Shown here: positions 6,269 through 8,288 of the stretch, in pieces
How the letters are laid out: every line of letters begins with the position of its first letter
Numbering within the stretch: position 1 is the first letter of the stretch
DNA from: Bacteroidota bacterium
GTDB lineage: Bacteria > Bacteroidota > Bacteroidia > Bacteroidales > UBA10428
Reading direction: 5' to 3'
DNA length: 8,288 bases
NCBI GenBank assembly: GCA_017860375.1
Contig: JAGDMB010000098.1
Span: 1 to 8,288 of the forward strand
Translations under genes and position numbers: made by a program
Notes under the pieces: generated by a model
Seen by the model: the letters and a program-made list of their open reading frames with translations, nothing else
The model's database searches: none
What the model was told of the DNA's origin: nothing

Positions 6269-7351
6269 TCAGCGAGGTTCCGCTGTCACCAGGGGGCCAA
6301 ACTGATATACAGGCTGTTTTGTTTCCAGCAGCAATTGTTCTCCGAAAAGGATCCGGATCCATGCCTGATCCGGTATCCGGTAAATCAAATCGTTGTTTAT
6401 TCTGCCCGGTTTCAGTGCAGGGGCATCAAGTCCCCTTATTTTATTCATGTCCTGAATAACAATCATTATCGGTTTACCCTCGTTTTCACCTGCTTCCAGG
6501 AATCCCTTCTTATCGGAGAACCGGAAAAGGATGGTTCGCCCGTTTTCCGGAACGGTTTCAGGCATATAATGAAAAGTGCGGGTATGCAGGGAGGTGCTTT
6601 TCTTTCCGGTGAAAAGAGAAAGATACTCCATTTCTGTACGGTTCAGCTCTTCCACGGCCCTGCCCAAAGCTTCCCCGTCAGGCATAAAATCATACTGGCC
6701 CGAAATAAGTTTAAACCTCCTTTTGCGGATCTTGATAATGAAATTGGCGGCTTCTTCAGCCTTTTGTTCCAACGTTTTTATTTCCGGAGCATTTTTAACT
6801 TTTGCAGCCGGTTTCATGAAAACGGACGTGTCCGGCAATACCTCGCTGATCATTATTCCTTTGTCAGCCTCGAAATTCCGCTTCACGGAGAAATCAGTAA
6901 AATTCAGCGGTTCATGGGGAGGATTAACCTTATTCGTAAACACCTGCCGGCTGATAAAATTCTCCGGAAGCAATATCAGGCTGTCGGCGCTTAATTCACG
7001 GATCACCTGTAAATAAGCAGCTTTCTTTGAACCGCTCACACCAAAAAGAAAATCCGCGTCGGCTTCCAGATAACCGGAAAGGGTTGCGTCTGTCAGCGAC
7101 CACTTTTCGGAGGGTGCGGAAATTGCATCCGTAATCCCGAGATATTTTTCAGCAAAAATGTGATACGGACCGGGTACGAAGGATTCCTGCTGCGCCACCA
7201 CGGTAATTGCAAAAGCCGACATAGGAAGGGCATACATGCAGGTACTGTTAACAAGGTGACCGGTATCATTTACATTCGTTACGGAAATTTTCGCTGCCGG
7301 ATTGCATGAGAATAGCAAGGCTATTAACAACAGGCTGTTACTTTTTTTCAT
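6269..7351 (-). CDS. DUF4831-family lipoprotein, function unknown
   Basis: 360 residues. The N-terminus (MKKSNSLLLIALLFSC) is a lipoprotein signal peptide with lipidation predicted at Cys16; Phe at -2 is unusual but Leu at -3 and Ser at -1 fit. It should be anchored to the cell envelope. The body resembles the DUF4831 family of Bacteroidota: YALPMSAFAITV at 40-51, then GPYHIFAEKYLGI at 61-73, a Trp-containing WSLTDATLSG segment, a central charged helix (about 200-220, EQKAEEAANFIIKIRKRR) and beta-rich C-terminal sequence ending near GPLVTAEPR. I see no catalytic motif. Its ATG overlaps the end of the NAD(P)HX repair gene by 14 bp, so the two are probably cotranscribed with translational coupling. 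A functional link between them is unproven. The family assignment is from memory of its sequence pattern and would need a profile search. Confidence 0.85.
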   Translation of the reverse strand: MKKSNSLLLIALLFSCNPAAKISVTNVNDTGHLVNSTCMYALPMSAFAITVVAQQESFVPGPYHIFAEKYLGITDAISAPSEKWSLTDATLSGYLEADADFLFGVSGSKKAAYLQVIRELSADSLILLPENFISRQVFTNKVNPPHEPLNFTDFSVKRNFEADKGIMISEVLPDTSVFMKPAAKVKNAPEIKTLEQKAEEAANFIIKIRKRRFKLISGQYDFMPDGEALGRAVEELNRTEMEYLSLFTGKKSTSLHTRTFHYMPETVPENGRTILFRFSDKKGFLEAGENEGKPIMIVIQDMNKIRGLDAPALKPGRINNDLIYRIPDQAWIRILFGEQLLLETKQPVYQFGPLVTAEPR

Positions 7352-8000
7352 TGCCGTTCAGGATTTCGGTTTTTAAAAATGCATCTCCAAGATTATCGAT
7401 AATATCGGATGCGATAAGCGCATGCCAGCCCGTTTTCGTGGCGGCGTAATCGCCTGCCAGACCGTGAAGGTATACGCCAACAAGAGCCGCATCAGCAGGT
7501 TTATATCCCTGGGCCAGCAAAGCAAGCAGGATACCGGAGAGCACATCGCCGCTGCCCCCCGTTGCCATGCCAGGATTCCCGGTGCTGTTGAAAAAGCAAG
7601 TTCCGTCAGGCATCGCAATACTGGTATTCGCTCCTTTAAGCACCACAATAACCTTGCGGACCCGCGCAAATTCAATCTGTTTCATCAGGCGTTCATAGCC
7701 CGTATCTGTTTTGCCGGCCAGCCTTTCGAACTCTTTCGGGTGTGGCGTAAGAATACTGTTTTCCGGTATACGCTGCTGCATTTCCTTATGCGCAGCAATC
7801 AGGTTCAGCGCATCCGCATCGATCACGAGGGGAACAGTACATTTCAGGAATAAAGCGTTCAGGGCCTCCTCCACTGCAGGACGGGTGCCGATACCCGGGC
7901 CTACTGCTGCAGCCGTATAAGGCTTCAGATCGGGCAATTCGGAAAAACACTCCTCAGAAGGATCAAGGCTGACAATGGCTTCCGGAACCGCAACCTGCAT
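7338..8000 (-). CDS. nnrD: NnrD C-terminal fragment: ADP-dependent NAD(P)HX dehydratase
   Basis: A 220-residue open frame from an internal Met covering most of the dehydratase (ribokinase-like) domain, which removes water from S-NADHX/NADPHX using ADP. Motifs present: QVAVPEA at the start, which normally lies well inside the domain; GPGIG at 34-38; DADALN at 61-66; TPHPKE at 85-90; LKGANT at 121-126; the nucleotide/anion-hole loop NPGMATGGSGDVLSG at 142-156 with the likely catalytic Asp152; and HGLAGDYAA at 179-187. The N-terminal beta strands of the fold are encoded upstream in a different frame, so a protein starting here would lack part of the fold and is unlikely to be active alone. It ends in a TAA overlapping the DUF4831 gene start by 14 bp. 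Confidence 0.8.
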   Translation of the reverse strand: MQVAVPEAIVSLDPSEECFSELPDLKPYTAAAVGPGIGTRPAVEEALNALFLKCTVPLVIDADALNLIAAHKEMQQRIPENSILTPHPKEFERLAGKTDTGYERLMKQIEFARVRKVIVVLKGANTSIAMPDGTCFFNSTGNPGMATGGSGDVLSGILLALLAQGYKPADAALVGVYLHGLAGDYAATKTGWHALIASDIIDNLGDAFLKTEILNGNEKK

Positions 8001-8287
8001 AATCCAATACCCCCGACCCCCGCTCTCAGGCAGGCCCTGGATGCCAAAACTGCCGCCCCCATCATTCCAAAGGAACCGGCCAGCAAAAGGGCATGGCCGA
8101 AAGTACCCTTGTGCGAAAATTTCCTGCGCGGTACTATGCGGAGGGCAACATCGGTTCCGGCTGTATAATAAAAAGGAGTGGGTGTTTTTTCAATACTTTC
8201 ACGGTGAAGCCCGATATCCAGAACGGTCCATTCCCCAACGAATGCCTCGTTCTCAGGAAAGAAAAAAGAAAGTTTCGGGAACTGGAA
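7925..8287 (-). CDS. Nnr upstream fragment: end of epimerase domain and start of dehydratase domain
   Basis: Open at the right edge. The first 28 or so residues (FQFPKLSFFFPENEAFVGEW, then LDIGL) are the closing strand of the YjeF_N NAD(P)HX epimerase domain. A linker (about 30-55) follows, then the dehydratase start with KFSHKGTFGHALLLAGSFG at about 57-74 and GAAVLASRACLRAGVG to residue 92 (8012). After that the frame reads about 28 unrelated residues, corresponding out of frame to the start of the downstream fragment, and stops at a TGA (7927-7925). The homologous part is well conserved, so the stop results from the frame change and not from degeneration of the domain. Confidence 0.7.
   Translation of the reverse strand, partial: FQFPKLSFFFPENEAFVGEWTVLDIGLHRESIEKTPTPFYYTAGTDVALRIVPRRKFSHKGTFGHALLLAGSFGMMGAAVLASRACLRAGVGGIGLCRLRFRKPLSALILLRSVFPNCPI
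8009..8022 (-). repeat. Tandem 7-bp direct repeat at the nnr frameshift
   Basis: Two adjacent copies of CGGGGGT on the minus strand (8022-8016 and 8015-8009; ACCCCCG on plus). They lie exactly where the Nnr reading frame changes. G-runs and short tandem repeats are prone to slippage and to sequencing or assembly error. Confidence 0.85.
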
Positions 8288-8288
8288 T

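Larger units (their letters stand above)
7338..8287 (-). pseudogene. nnr: Bifunctional NAD(P)H-hydrate epimerase/dehydratase gene, interrupted by frameshift
   Basis: Read on the minus strand, this is the end of the YjeF_N epimerase domain followed by the ADP-dependent dehydratase domain, as in the usual two-domain Nnr (YjeF) protein that repairs hydrated NADH and NADPH. The gene runs off the right edge. Homology continues in one frame to about 8012 (ending ACLRAGVG) and resumes in another from about 8012-8009 (GYWIMQVAVPEA). The usual short strand between these points (of the type LLTVHVPRC) is absent. Family spacing suggests about 28 bases are missing, which is both a loss of core residues and a frameshift. 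The junction contains a 7-bp tandem repeat. It could be a genuine broken gene or an assembly/sequencing error; the rest of the motifs look under selection, which makes a recent lesion or an error more likely than old decay. Confidence 0.75.

Noticed and set aside
6335..6994. 219-codon open frame antisense to the DUF4831 gene
   Set aside because: No recognisable domain, no promoter or ribosome-binding context, and the opposite strand encodes a coherent lipoprotein.

Overview
The window looks like a chromosomal housekeeping segment from a member of the Bacteroidota, most likely a Bacteroidales-like lineage. Evidence for this: a DUF4831-type lipoprotein (a family I know mainly from Bacteroidota), a secreted thioredoxin of the Bacteroidota type with a Phe-Gly/Gln signal-peptide end, a TAnnTTTG-type promoter box in front of it, no strong Shine-Dalgarno sequences, and AT-rich repetitive intergenic DNA. 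I see no tRNA, rRNA, CRISPR array, transposase, phage or defence gene.

Left part, plus strand (2-3863): the C-terminal three quarters of cobalamin-dependent methionine synthase MetH (cut by the left edge), then a complete MetF (methylenetetrahydrofolate reductase). MetF makes the 5-methyl-tetrahydrofolate that MetH uses to methylate homocysteine, so this is a methionine/one-carbon pair. The 238 bp between them holds a degenerate tandem repeat of 8-bp units, 23 in phase. A shorter array of the same family in inverted orientation lies just after metF, so metF is bracketed by inverted repeats.

Middle part (3987-6240): a PepD-type M20 dipeptidase on the minus strand and a secreted CxxC thioredoxin-like protein on the plus strand. 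They diverge from a 280-bp intergenic region that contains four consecutive perfect-stem hairpins and a good promoter box for the thioredoxin gene.

Right part, minus strand (6269-8288): a probable two-gene operon. The upstream gene encodes the bifunctional NAD(P)HX repair enzyme (epimerase plus ADP-dependent dehydratase). It is cut by the right edge and interrupted by a frameshift near 8009-8022, where about nine residues of the dehydratase core also appear to be missing. It overlaps by 14 bp the downstream DUF4831 lipoprotein gene.

I do not see a clear new biological system. The items most worth a second look are the phased 8-bp arrays around metF, the multi-hairpin element between pepD and the thioredoxin gene, the lesion in the NAD(P)HX repair gene, and a Ser where E. 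coli MetH has the AdoMet-binding Asp946.
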